Source: Apostichopus japonicus
Taxonomy: Eukaryota > Echinodermata > Holothuroidea > Aspidochirotida > Stichopodidae
Assembly (NCBI RefSeq): GCF_037975245.1
Contig: NC_092565.1
Span: 4,527,499-4,591,498, forward strand
Direction of reading: 5' to 3'
Length of the DNA stretch: 64,000 nt
This document shows, in pieces, positions 49,801 to 62,721 of the stretch. Below the pieces are notes generated by a model. The model had not been told where the DNA came from. It did not search any database and saw only the letters and a list, made by a program, of their open reading frames with translations. Position 1 is the stretch's first letter. Every line of letters begins with the position of its first letter. Made by a program: the position numbers and the translations under genes.

Positions 49801-52800
49801 TTGTTTTATTTTTTGGTGCTAAGAAACAGGCGTCGCATCTAACAGTGTAAATTTGTATGGTTAACTCCTAAAAGTATGTTTATTTGTGAATTTAACAGCA
49901 GACTAGCCCTGATTGATATCTCTGTGGTCAGAGAATAGTTTCAAATAGCCTCAAAAAAATAAGAAATATATAAATAAAATAGATTGGTATGCATCCAAAT
50001 ATGTTGAAGAAAGCCAAAATCGCAACCTAATACACGTTCACCAAAGAAGTACAATTTTTAAATAAAACTTGAGACATAAAATAAGACAATTCCAAAAAAT
50101 GTCTGGAATGCCCAAAAGTGTTGAGGATTTTTTTTTGGGGGGGAAACTAGCGTTTCACATTTGATGTATTTCACTGATATGAATTATTCTGACCTTATGT
50201 TTGCCTTAACTAATGTCAAACGTATATTCTAAGAAGGATCAAATCCAAACGTCACCGAGCACGTCAATTACTGCAGGAAGAGAGAAGCGAGCACTGGATA
50301 CAGATGACACCGGCCCAGTAGTTAGAAGAAATGAATCAACAAACTCGACGGCTCCCGGTGACTCTGGTGCGATGGATTCGTCAGAACGTAGTGAAGCTGG
50401 GAATAACTCGGCCAATGATGCACCCAGTCAAATGCCGTCTGCAGCTGCGCTTAACCCTATAGACTTAAACTTCCCCCTAACTGGTGAGAGGGGACCAGCA
50501 TGTCTTGTAAAGGTAATTTGAATTATTGCTGGATGATATCAAACTCACAACTTTGCAAAGATTAACAAGAAATGTAATGGCTTGCATCTTTGAGGCAGGT
50601 GGAAATAATTGGAATCTAGAACATGTTCATACCAACTGTTTGAACCATCACTATGAGCAAGTTTTTAACGGTATGGCAGTAGAATTAAAGCAATGAAATC
50701 TGGGAGCTCAAGGGTAATTCAAGCCCTGTCCTGCTGAAGTATGGTAGGTTTTTAATTGTGGTCAGCTTTGTAGAGCTTGTTCACATATCAACCCATATGA
50801 CTTAAAAATAGCATGTTAAATCTGTAACAAAATCTGGTTTGATGCAATGTTGAATCATAGGATAAGCTTAGATTGAGCCAATTTTGCAAGGGTACATTTA
50901 ACATTGATGCACCTATATTCTGACACTCAAATTACTACTAGTCTTTATTAGCCACAATGCTTCAATAAGGTACAACATAATTTAAGAACCTCTCTGGCCC
51001 TTTATGAATAATTATTTCCATGACATTGTACCAAACATTGTTATATACTTTTATATAGTAATACAAGTTGGACACAACAGTGCTACAATTATGTTTGGTA
51101 TCATTTAGGAAAGAAACTTGTTTCAGTCTTTTAGAAATATTTTCCTTTGAACACAGAAAATGCAAATGAATCTCTCAACCTATCAAATGTTACAATTCAG
51201 TAGTTACCATGGAGACCCCATTTTGAATTCATTTGTATTAATCCTACTGTACTTCTCTCTGTATGTACAATTTCTTTCAATAGACTTATGAAGACAAGGA
51301 TTCCTTGAAACTGAATGAAATGGTGGAAATTATCGGAATTTTGTCAGTTGATCCAACGCTGGCAGTATTTCCTGAAGATGGTTCCAATGGGTAAATATTT
51401 TTCTCTACCATTTTGATCCGCAAGAAATGTCTGTTTAAACTTGCATTTTTGGCTTTGTTCTAAGAGATATTATAACATATAACTGTGAAATAACTGTAAA
51501 CTAAGTGATCCAAACTATAATAGGATCTAAGTGCTTTTCCACACTAAACATGCCCACAATGCAGGTTGCACTGCACGTATCCTTACATGATAGAAGTCTT
51601 CAAACGTTTGGAAAGTGAGACACACCTGGCAATTAAGTGCCGTAAGGACTCTTGCTGCAAGAACTTATTAATCTCCTTCCTGTGATGTCCACTTGTAATT
51701 AAACATAGAAATGAAGCAACATATCACAAGCACCATTCTGTGTCCAGAGTTGTGATCTGCAGCCTCCTTATTGCTTTGAAAGCCTTCCCTGTGGTTGCCC
51801 TCTCTATAAGAGAACGGAACATAATATGACAATACAACACTGTACACAAGCTGAGCTTTCTCTTACTGTATTTACATGATACTTTAAATACTGTAATATA
51901 CTGTACTTTATTGTACTGTATTGTACGTTGGTCATTCCAGTGGTCAACATTTAGTTGTCAACATGTTTTCCGCAGTAATATTTAAAGCAACTTTGTCTAT
52001 TTTCAAGTTGAGTGAAGAGGAAGCATTTCAATAATAGTAATATTTACATACATGGGAACAGAGCATCTAGCCACAGTTGAATGGAATTAACAGTGGAGGT
52101 GCTTAAAGTGGCTACTGGAACTTACAATCTCTTCTGAAATTCAAATCAAGAGATTTTGGCCTAACCCTAGGCTTAGCCTAAACTGCGCACAACCTTCTGG
52201 ACTGAAACGTTTTATGCTGTCGAGTGAATAGGTATAAATAACTGTAATTTGCATTGGAAATAGAACAGTCCTTCCACTGATAACATCTCTAATTACAAAG
52301 ATTATGATTAAGTTTTGGCCTAATTAATTGGCCTAATAAGCATAATTTTATCTCAATATTAATTTCAAGAACTAACTGTCCACTTCTCGTTTCTTCCATT
52401 CATCCTGAAGCAATCATGCTGACCTAGTAAATCCAGAAGACTCAATGGACGGCATTGAAGAGCAGACAGCTCATTCTCCTCCGCCCTCATTGGTTCCTCG
52501 TATCCATGTGCTGAAAGTCACAAAGTTGAGTCATGTCAACCCACTTCTACCCACCCAACTACAAACAACAGATTCAGGTTGGTATTACATGAATTGGAGG
52601 GGGCCTTTGCTTATATTGAACTTAAAGCTCAGGAAGTACCATGATTTCAATAGGTATGCTATAACGTAGGAACCGCAGAATAAAGTGCCACCCTGTTTGT
52701 TTTGACCACGGTATGCCTCTCAAGGATATAGGTTTACTAATGAAACATTTAGCAACCAGACGAGAGAGGGAAATGTTGTCCAGTGACTCTACATTGGAGG

Positions 52801-55800
52801 CTCCAAACCACAAAAAATGGGGGGGGCGGGGGGACTAGAAGCATTTATGTCCACCTACTAATAAAGCGGGGGAACACGTCTCCCACTCCCCTCCCAATTC
52901 GATTTGAATAGTAATAGAGTGAGGGATGTTTGTTGTTTGTCCTACAGTTGTGTCTGAAATTCTGAAGGAGGCCGGTCGTATCAGGGATCAGCTGAGATGG
53001 CTTCTTCAGCAGGTTCTTTTGGGAGATGACTTATCTGCAGACTATCTTCTCCTTCATCTTCTCTCCAATGTGTAGGTTAAACTATTTGTTTCATTTAACT
53101 AAAGCATGTGCACTTTTGTCAATAAAGAAGAATATTGAGTTGTTTTTCCATTATTATTTAAGGTACAGGTGTGATGCAGCAGTTTGTATCTGCCCCACTA
53201 TTGCTATTCCCTCAATCAAACTTCAATATGCAGTGATGTGGTTCTTAAAAGTGTTTCTGTGGATTTGCATTTATAGTGTGAATTCGGATATAGGGATTGT
53301 TTCTGTTCTTTGCTGGTTGCCATGGCTGCAGTGGTGTGAACTAAATCTGAGAAAGGGACAAAGTGCTGAGGTACACTCTTGTCTGTTGGCTGGGGACATT
53401 GATTAACTTTGAGTTTCTCAGAGCAGGAGTTGGTGTCAAAGTTATCCGCTTGCCTTGTTTGTTCTCAAAATCCTCATGACGTTTATCTACAATCCATCAC
53501 ATAGATAGGTTTTTCACAATAGCCTTTTCACACAAATCTTTGTAATTCAGTGGGGTTCACTAAAGTACTCTATGCTTTATCTCAACTATGAACTTACCTT
53601 ATCACATATCCCTTTTCGAAATGGAAACAAAGTTCGAAAACTTTAAAAATTTACAAGTATTCAGGCCAGTTGAATCCATGTTCGGTTAGGCCTGGCTTGC
53701 CTCTTCCAGCTCCTGTCATTAATGGCAAATTTGGAGCCAAATCCTCATCTTGGTCTGCTTTGAGTGTAAGAGCTTTTCTCTCTCAATTCAACAGAATATA
53801 TGTGTACCTAATATCACAGTTTGGTATCTGAAGACAAAGAGGAAATTAAATTAATAAGAAAAACATCAACAATCTTTGTTTTGCTGCCATAATTGTTGTC
53901 TTGTCATATTCCATTTGAGTTGTTGTGTTCTGTTATAATGATTGAAATGTCCAAGTATTTCCTTAAACCCTTAAAAATCTTCACAGATATGCAAGGAGAG
54001 ATGTTTGTGCTCTTGGCAAATGGAGTTTGAATATCAGCGGTTGTCCTAGCGACGAAGGGTACACAAGATTTTTATTCGATGTGATAGAACAACTAGTAAC
54101 AAAAGTAAGTTATTCTTAACAATGCCTTTGTTCATTGTATTACTAGGGAAACATTTTAACTAGGGATCTTGTTATTACTAGGTCATTCACTAACCATAAT
54201 CACATTTCTGAAGACCCAACATGACCTAGATACATCCAGAACCCTAGTGTAGCAGAAGTAAATGTGAAAAGTAAAAAAATCCCAAATTATGTGTGTTAAA
54301 TTAGGACTCAATCAATTCTTGGTCAACTGCATGCTACTGACCATCCAGTTGTACCCAATTAAACCTATAGAACAAGGGTGTCACTAGGGATCTAAGTAAT
54401 CCCTTGTTACCTTTATGTTAACCACAGCCTGTTAAAACCCTAGTTGCGAATAAAACTTGGCCTGAGTAGCTATGTGTCACTACAGGTCCAATAAAATTTA
54501 GTTAAATGTGTGTTACTATGGATCACAATTTAAACCTGCTTACACAGGTAACCTTGGTTACCTGTGTAGTACCATATCCAGGTCATACATGGTACCTGTA
54601 TGTTACCTGTATGTTACTAAAGATTCACCAATAGCTTTACATTTTCAAATATAGGGAGAGTGAGTTCTCATTTCATTCATATGGAACCATTAGATTCAGA
54701 TATGAATAAAGTCCAGGGGATAAACACATTTTTCATTCTTTGCTTCATAGCAGCAATATACGGATGACACAGTATGTTATACATCAGTTGACATAGATGT
54801 TAATATGCATGCCTGTTACTATATATGACAATTATCAACACACTTCAACTATTACTCTTTTTATCAGTTAACCCCTAACATCGTATTTCCTTTACGGTCT
54901 GTATGTACGGGACTATAAATATATAATAAATAAATATAATTTGCCTGTTGTATTTTTTTTATTCTCTGTTTGTAGTCACATCTTTTACATCTTACCCTGA
55001 GCAACATGAACTCCTTAAAATTTACACCCAAGAAGGACTATACAGCAAACAGATTGATCTCTGGAGTCCTTCAGCTATCAGAGAGAACTCATGTAGTGCT
55101 GGATGAGACGGCCATGGAAAGCGGTCAATTGGACACTAAGGGTATGTCCCGTGTCTCCAAATCTTGACAGATCTTAATTTTTTTTGTTAAGAATCAGAAA
55201 CTAGCTATCGTTGTGGTCAAATGGCTAATGCAATGGACTTTCGATCTAAGGATTGCAGGTTCGAGTCCTGGCCAGATCATTAAGTTGCGTCCTCGGGTAA
55301 GACACTTATCTCCATCGCCTCTCTTTACTCAAGGGAAGTCACATGTTGGGAAGTCACATGGGAAGTCACATGTTGATGTGGCACACTGTAGTGCCTCAAG
55401 AGCATCTGTTTGAATTGTGCACACTCGGGTGTGTGGGTGTAACAAATTACCAGTAACTAGGGATAGGGATAGGTTGAAAAAATCATGTCAGAAGACCTCG
55501 CCTTGATACAAGACTGTAACCCTTGAAACTCTTGACTTAAGCTCTATAAAATTACATATTTTAAAGGCATCGCCTGCCTTCTAAAACCGTAAAAACAGTT
55601 TTGTAAACTGCCTTGCACGGTCTTAAGAGCCTCATGGTTAAATAGACAAGCACCAAGTTACTGTCATGCAGCAACTAACACAAAATGAAATACAAAATGT
55701 GTGGTTATACTGTGATGTGTGGAAGATACGGATAAGACTAGTTTCATATGAAAAAGTATAATAATTCAGCAATATCAAACATTCTTCTTCAATTTTTTGT

Positions 55801-58800
55801 TTTGTTGCAGGTGTGCAGAATTTAACAGCTCTTGGAAATGCAATTTCCTGGCAGAAAGTTGACTATGATTTCAACTTTCATAAGGCAGAGTTCCCAACAA
55901 ATGTCAAATTTCTTACCTTATCTGAAGGCAAATCTATGCTTCCAGTGAGTAAATTATTTAGTATTCATTCCTCAGGGATTTATTTGTCACCATCAATCGG
56001 TTAAATTTTATATATCAGTCTAGAAATATTTTTGATATGACCTTTGTCACATATAAATGTGGTATTAATTGGTACAACATGAAGTAGAATATCTATGTAT
56101 GCAGTATTGTGATATACATAACTTTGCATGTCCCAAACTTTGTACACTGTGTTTATTATACATATACAGCTAGCTGCACTGATGGACACTGTAGTTGCTG
56201 TGTTAAAAGTCACCTTGTATTAAATCCCTTAACAGCCTCTGTGAAAACATTTAAAATTTATACAAGGGAATAGAAGTACATTTGATCCCTTAGCAACGCA
56301 AAAATCACCGTACATCATCCTACTAGTATAGGATAGTCGCGTATATATATATACAGACTTAAGCAAACATTAAAGGAGATACGATGTTAGTGTTAACTGA
56401 CAACTTTATAGAGTAGAATAGACAGCATATCTTTCAATTTAGACTACAATAAACAACTGACAGCCCAGCATGCTTACTGACTTGTTACAATATAGCTTGC
56501 ATACATTTTAAGTGTGTTTTATTGTAATTTGATTAGAGGTTGTAGCAACTTTAAAACATACCAATGTTATTTTAAGAAGAATCCAAAGCAAATGCGATTA
56601 ATAGATGCCGTAGTTTTGATGCGTAGTTACTCGTATTTCATGCATAATTCCAGTTTAACCTTTGAACTTTGAACAGAGCGACTGTCATGTCAGGTTACAA
56701 AGGAAAGAAGATCTTGACTTGGAAAAGTTGAAGACGACAGTACAAGATGCGATGAGTTCCGGCAGTGTGAACCTACGGCAGCTGCGATGCTACATCACGG
56801 TCTTGGAAAACTTAGATTACGACCTTACTCAGGATATGCAGAAGGTATATGAGTTCACAGCGTCGCTGTTTACATAATAGACATACTATTTACCTACTTC
56901 ATGCTAAGTCTTACAAGCCACCTACATTACCGGTTCACTAGATTGTAACAGGATTGTAAACTGGATGTAGCTGGTATAACTTAATTAAGGCGAAGATGGT
57001 GGTGAGAATCTCTGAGTAATTCTACCTTAGTACGATACACCTCCAAGGTATTACTCTTTATGAGAAAGAAATTTGCAAATAATTTGTGGTTGGTTAAATC
57101 ATGCAAACCTGGAATTTAAACATCTTAATTTGTTTGATTGAAAACACACCTCTAGCACTAAGATATCTTTGTATTGCAAAATACATCAGAGTTTTGAGTT
57201 CATGATATTTGCTAGAAACTGTTTTATCCAAAGTTTAGAACATGGATGTGTGAATGATTTGATCTTGTACCCGAGCAGCGAACAAAATGACGAGAGTGAG
57301 ATTGCAATAATAATAAGTGTGAAAGGGAATTTATATTCTCGTAAATAAACAGATTTCGAAAATGCATGAAATGCAAAGTTTTTGTAGAATGATTGTGAAA
57401 TTGAAGCTGTTGGCAGACATGAACATGGAGAAGACATGGACAACTGAAGGAGACAACACACATTTTTGAAGTCATCTTGTTTGTGAGACACCCTGCAGGT
57501 TAAAGATATCACATTGTTAATACTTAGACATATACACCAATATAAAATATGTACAAATTCAAATACAGTTAATGTGAAGCTGGAAAAGATGGTATTAACT
57601 GTAATGGAATTGTTTGCACATTGGTTAATGCCTAGAAACGAACATATACATTGATATAAAACAGGTTCTAGTTTTCGTGCAGCACAAGTAGACATTTTAC
57701 AAATGTGGATTAGTAGATTATTCCGTAAACAATAAAGGGAGATTGCTTATTGATTATGGGTCCGATTATGGGTTCAAACAAATGTTGGACGTAGGCTTCA
57801 TGAGTCTGTCATGAGGTATTGCCACAATCGAGGACAGGACGCTGAAAATGCCTAATGCCCGGAAGTCTGGATACCCCTAGTGAAATACTATAACCAATGA
57901 GGCAGAGTTTTATATGTGGTTTGTAAAGAATGAGCACTAGTACTTGTTTGTGTCCATACAACAGAATTTCAAAATGGCTACCAGTAAAAATGCAATGCAG
58001 AGATCCACAAAGCAAATACATACAGATGTATACTTGTAGGAGTTGTCTTGATTCAGCAAATGTCTGATTAATGGTGACAGTCTGGTTTCTCATGATGTGA
58101 TATTAATGTCGTGTAGTTTTTTGCAAGCACTACTTGAAGCTTTCTGTTTCGACTCTCTTTTGTCAGGGCGGGAGTCTCGGTTTCACTGATAGGTAGTTGT
58201 GTGTGATGGTATTGTTTGTTGCTCGACTTTTAAGTCAGAGTAAAGTAACCACGTTTTTTGTTGTTTACTTTCATTTCAGATCGTAGAACAAGACTTTGTA
58301 GATGTGAGGAAAGATAACAAAGAAAATATGTCTCAACAGGATTTACATAACCTTCTGATCTTAGCAAGGTGAGAAATTTAAGGGATTTTGGAAAGTTTTA
58401 CAAAGGAATTGGATATCTTGCAAAGATATGCCAGAAATTGAGCAGTCATAGTTTAGAAATTTTGTAGTATTACAAATATATTAGTCAGTCAGGCAGTACG
58501 GATTGACTTTATAGAAGGTTATTCTCAGGGGAACACAGAAACAAATTGGGTGGAAGGATATAAATATCTTTATGAAAAGAAAATACCACATTGAAGTTGA
58601 AAATGTAACACAAATATGTAGCTTTAGGGGGAGCATGTGGAACATAAACCAGCCTTTGTCATAATCTCTACAAAGATGTGTCTGTTCAGCCATCACAAGG
58701 AAATTTTAGTTTTGTTATTTTCTTGGAATTCATGATATACCACAGTGTTGGAGGTATGCAGGAATAATTGCCAGTTGCAAAAAAATCCCAGAAAGTTTGC

Positions 58801-59780
58801 AAAATAAACTCTTACAGGAGTTTTGTTGAAGAAGTGAAAATTGTTATTATTTTTCTGCTTTTGCCTCTGTATGGGGAGGTATAAATCCCAGAGTAATGGC
58901 ATGATTGACATTAGCCAGTAGCTCCCTTATGCGGTGATTTTTATTCAAAGTGGAGTCAATTTGAGGTGTAAAAGTGGTTTTGGGTTCACAAGTGAAAAGC
59001 TTCAACATTGGGTATCATTTTATCCATTTTTAGAAGGTATAGCGAGTATTAGGGACTAGATAATGTTACTACATAATGACACAATTGCGATTGGTTTAGT
59101 GTTAAACAAACTAAATAAAACTAGCCAAATTGGGTCAAGTTCGAGAAGAAAAGTGAAGTTGGTTGATGGAACAGTGAAACATAGGATTGATATCAAGTGA
59201 GTTATCAATCAGCCTAGCAACCACCCACCGAAACGTATGGCCAGGTTGCTAACACGTAGGAGGTCCTGGATTAGTTAAATGATTCATGGTTGCATTTTGA
59301 ACTTTCAATAGAAGATTTTTTTTTCATATCATTATTCATATTATTCACAAAATGTACACAGTCTAGACCAAATACAAAACAATTTACCTAAAATACCGGT
59401 CGTGTGTATCATGCAGCCTGCAAATCATAGAGCAAATTCATGCCTTCCTATATACTTCCTATATAGTAAAACTGTCTTTTAGTCCGATAATTTGTATATC
59501 TGAAAATGTTACAAAGTTTAAAAAGAATTTCAGATGCCACAAAGTGAGACCTATTGGTACTCAAATATTAGACATGAGTTTATTGAATTAATCAGAGGAA
59601 ATGACGACAAATATCCGATTTATTTATGTTAAAACTGTCTTTTTCTAACTTGTCAGGCTGATGAGTCTTTCGTCTGGTGAAACGAGCCTAAAATGTTCCG
59701 TTTGGGAGCGAGTGAAGCGGATGGAAGTTGAGAGGAAGGCAAGGCTGAGGGCAGCAGAGAATCGGGCTGGGAACAGCTAG
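46848..59780 (+). CDS. MCMBP: Mini-chromosome maintenance complex-binding protein, complete
   Basis: MCMBP binds the MCM2-7 helicase and helps assemble and unload it around S phase. Fourteen exons join in frame: 46848-46905, 48141-48220, 48893-49033, 49457-49600, 50222-50512, 51284-51390, 52411-52577, 52948-53071, 53987-54104, 54976-55141, 55811-55944, 56677-56844, 58280-58368, 59657-59780. They total 1911 nt, 636 aa (human 642). Family landmarks include [74 protein letters not shown], the QLDT then WQKVDYDF block and a basic C-terminus. Exon 5 is a Ser/Thr/Asn-rich linker. The start follows the human MPxxxDW start; an in-frame ATG at 46815, right after a TGA, would add 11 residues. Intron 4 is U12-type AT-AC; the other introns are GT-AG. 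Confidence 0.95.
49601..50221 (+). other. MCMBP: U12-type AT-AC intron of MCMBP
   Basis: The 621-nt intron starts ATATCCTT, the exact U12 AT-AC donor, directly after the WVKE codons. It ends in AC at 50221. Just before, GCCTTAACT at 50203-50211 matches the U12 branch-site consensus (TTCCTTAACT), with the branch A about 12 nt from the end. Removing it joins WVKE to VYSKKDQ in phase 0, as human WVKE joins AYVNANQ. Confidence 0.93.
54542..54567. repeat. Perfect 12-bp inverted repeat in MCMBP intron 9
   Basis: ACACAGGTAACC and its reverse complement are separated by TT. The palindrome sits in a degenerate repeat region (about 54140-54620) with many GTTACTAGGGATC-like and TACCTGTATGTTA words. Confidence 0.85.
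55204..55555 (+). mobile_element. tRNA-derived SINE (copy 2) in MCMBP intron 10
   Basis: The A-box-like TGGCTAATGCA is at 55222-55232 and the B-box GGTTCGAGTCC at 55258-55268, with the same spacing as copy 1. The body motif TCCTCGGGTAAGACACTTAT is homologous to copy 1. Three short GGGAAGTCACATG units (55334-55377) form an internal minirepeat. The likely 3' end reads CTTAAGCTCTATAAAATTAC. It lies in the sense strand of MCMBP. Confidence 0.7.
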
Positions 59781-59843
59781 GCTTTTGGAATTGGTAATAG
59801 GGATGACATCGTGACGCTTTCGGTTATCACGGTACTTCTGTGT

Positions 59844-59849
59844 AATAAA
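59844..59849 (+). terminator. Candidate MCMBP polyadenylation signal
   Basis: AATAAA lies 64 nt after the MCMBP stop codon. Further AATAAA hexamers occur near 60266 and 62103; the last would place the 119-bp tandem array in the 3' UTR. Confidence 0.45.
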
Positions 59850-60902
59850 AAGACAATGACTGTTTACCCTACTGAAGAAACAGGGTTATTATCACCTATA
59901 ACCATAGGTCTGTAAGAAAGTTGACAATATTTCATAATTTGTCTTGGCCTTCAAGTTGGATATGAAATGTGGAACTTTCTCAATCACTTTTGCTCCCGCC
60001 CTCAGCACAAAATGTGTTGATGTTGATATTACCAGCAGATAGTCAGTAAACATTTTAAAATTACCACCGGCTCAATGATTAACCTTGAAACTAGCAGGTG
60101 CATTTAGCACCTTGAACATAACTAGCTTCTTTCTGCAACCAAGAGGGAATCATTGGTCTCAGCAGCATCTCAGCACCTTTGGCCAATCTGCCCCTGATCG
60201 GGATGCGTGGTGAGAGATCATTTAAGAAAATATTCTACAGAAATGTAAATCCTTTATTGCAGTCAATAAAAAATACTCAGACAATAATACCAGATTTTGT
60301 AAATATTGAATTGATAGATGATAAAAGCCATGGTTATAAACTGCCTAAAAGATCATCTATGCTGCTATCACTCGATGTAATTTAACCTGCGAAGATTCAC
60401 TTCAAAATTAAAAGGGGAAAACAAATTCAACAAATTGCCAGCCTTAATGAGATGAACATAACGAAGGTAGGCATTTGGAGAAGGGAAAGAACATTAGAAA
60501 AATAGGTATTGATAAGAAACCAAACTGTCAGGTTTCATAGTTTCCATTCCAATTTGCATAATCTAGAAGGTTGGAAGATCTTTTCCGTAAAAACTTGTTT
60601 ATGAGGTAGTTTTACCTGGATAGGTGGACTAAACACTTACAACCACTCCCATTGGTCTGGTTAAACAGCACATACAAAGAAGAGGGTGAGAAGGGAAAGA
60701 CGCTACATATTTGACATTACTGTCTGTAATACCTTTTTGCTATAATGTGAAATGACCATCATATATATTGCAGAGTGTGTATTCCTATAGGTCATTGCAA
60801 CTTACCTAAACATATAATACAAAGAAAATGTTAGTGTCTGACAGTCAAACTACTGTGTTAATATACATAGATATGGAAGGGTTCTATGGTTAATATACAT
60901 AT
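59850..60902. other. MCMBP 3' flank, no other gene
   Basis: This stretch is either a distal MCMBP 3' UTR or intergenic sequence. The frame 60179-60385 has no start context or family resemblance. Confidence 0.5.
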
Positions 60903-62012
60903 ATCAGTGGTTGCTATGACTGATTGTAAATACAGTAAACAACATATCAACATGAACTAATAAGGTATCTCAGTGGCTGTCCATAAATGCATAATATCAA
61001 AATGTCATTTATTACTTTTTCTGAGTGGATGCTATGACTGTTTGTAAATACAGTAAAACAGCATATCAACATGGATAAATAAGGTGTTTCAGTGACTGTC
61101 CATAAATGCATTATATCAGAATGTCATTTAGTACTGTTTTTGAGTGGATGCTATGACTGTTTGTAAATACAGTGAAACAACACATCAACATGAATTTATA
61201 AGGTGTCTCGTTGGCTGTCCATAAATGCATGATATCAGAATGTCATTTATTACCATTTTTGAGTGGATGATATGACTGTTTGTAAATACAGTAATACAGC
61301 ATATCAACATCTATTCATAAGGTGTTTCAGTGACTGTCCATAAATGCATAATATCAAAATGTCATTTATTACTTTTTCTGAGTGGATGCTATGACTGTTT
61401 GTAAATACAGTGAAACAACACATCAACATGAATTTATAAGGTGTCTCGTTGGCTCTCCATAAATGCATGATATCAGAATGTCATTTATTACCATTTTTGA
61501 GTGGATGCTATGACTGTTTGTAAATACAGTAATACAGCATATCAACATCTATTCATAAGGTGTTTCAGTGACTGTCCATAAATGCATAATATCAAAATGT
61601 CATTTATTACTTTTTCTGAGTGGATGCTATGACTGTTTGTAAATATAGTAAACAACACATCAACATGAATTTATAAGGTGTCTCGTTGGCTGTCCATAAA
61701 TGCATTATATCAAAATGTCATTTATTACTATTTTTTAGTGGATGCTATGACTGTTTGTAAATACAGTAAAACAACATATCAACATGGATAAAGAAGGTGT
61801 TTCAGTGACTGTCCATAAATGCATAATATCAAATTGTCATTTATTACTTTTTCTGAGTGGATGCTATGACTGTTTGTAAATACAGCAAAAACAACATATC
61901 GACATGAATTTATAAGGTGTCTCAGTGGCTGTCCATAAATGCATAATATCAAAATGCCATTTATTACTGTTTTTGAGTGACTGCTATGACTGTTTGTAAA
62001 TACAGTATAAAA
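60903..62012 (+). repeat. 119-bp tandem satellite, about 9.3 copies, with 238-bp higher-order period
   Basis: The anchor word GRCTSTCCATAAATGCA recurs at 60975, 61094, 61213, 61332, 61451, 61570, 61688, 61807 and 61927, a spacing of 118-120 bp. Two monomer types alternate: one carries TGTTTCAGTGACTGTCC, the other GTCTCGTTGGCTGTCC (TCTCAGTGGCTG in the end copies). Each unit holds GGATGCTATGACTGTTTGTA. The pairs at 61213-61450 and 61451-61687 are nearly identical 238-bp dimers. Confidence 0.95.
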
Positions 62013-62721
62013 TATGTCATGTACTTGATGAAAATACTGCTGAATTACTGGATAACATTTGTATCTTAACAATCATTATATTATATACATTTTGTACAAT
62101 GTAAATAAAATGTGTTGCTTCTGTGCCTTAAATTGATTCTGTTCTCTGTTTTTCGTTCCTTTAAAATGGTCTTGTTTTGTTCGTTCATTCATTCAGTCAT
62201 ACTCCTTTATCTGGTAGGATGACCAAAGAGTAAACCTTATCCATATAGATTGGCGCGGCATATATAGTCTGAAAACTACCGGTTCAATATTACTCAATGG
62301 CAAATTTCAGTGATAGAAAAGTCAAAATTAAGCTATAGGCTCAGACTCATCTCAGCATTTTGGTACATTCCGTAACACTTTCCTTCCTTCTAGTTTCAAT
62401 GATCAAGTATTTAGTGTTTAAACTGGAAATCTTGGTGACCACCTCCGGCCAATCCCCTTCAGCCAATTTTTAGTAGACTTGATTTCTTTCAATATAATTA
62501 GGCCTGCAGTTCGATATTCGGTCAGCTTCATTTTGTGAAAGACTGGTGTCTCCAACAGGACTATACCAGTTGTCCCCGGTCCTGGTGTGATAGGTGTAAC
62601 TCTCCTCCCCTCTGACTCTTGTCAATCTCATTAAGCTACAAAAATAGTTATTGACACAGTTTTATTAAATGGTTTCAATGACCCTGCGTCTACACGCCCA
62701 CCTTTATAAACCTGTATCCAC

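Noticed and set aside
53026-53406. 126-aa plus-strand frame in MCMBP intron 8
   Set aside because: It begins off-frame inside MCMBP exon 8 and runs into intron; the MCMBP frame with donor at 53072 explains the exon.
61779-62072. 97-aa minus-strand frame across the satellite
   Set aside because: It is a chance frame produced by the 119-bp repeat; the protein simply repeats itself and has no start context.
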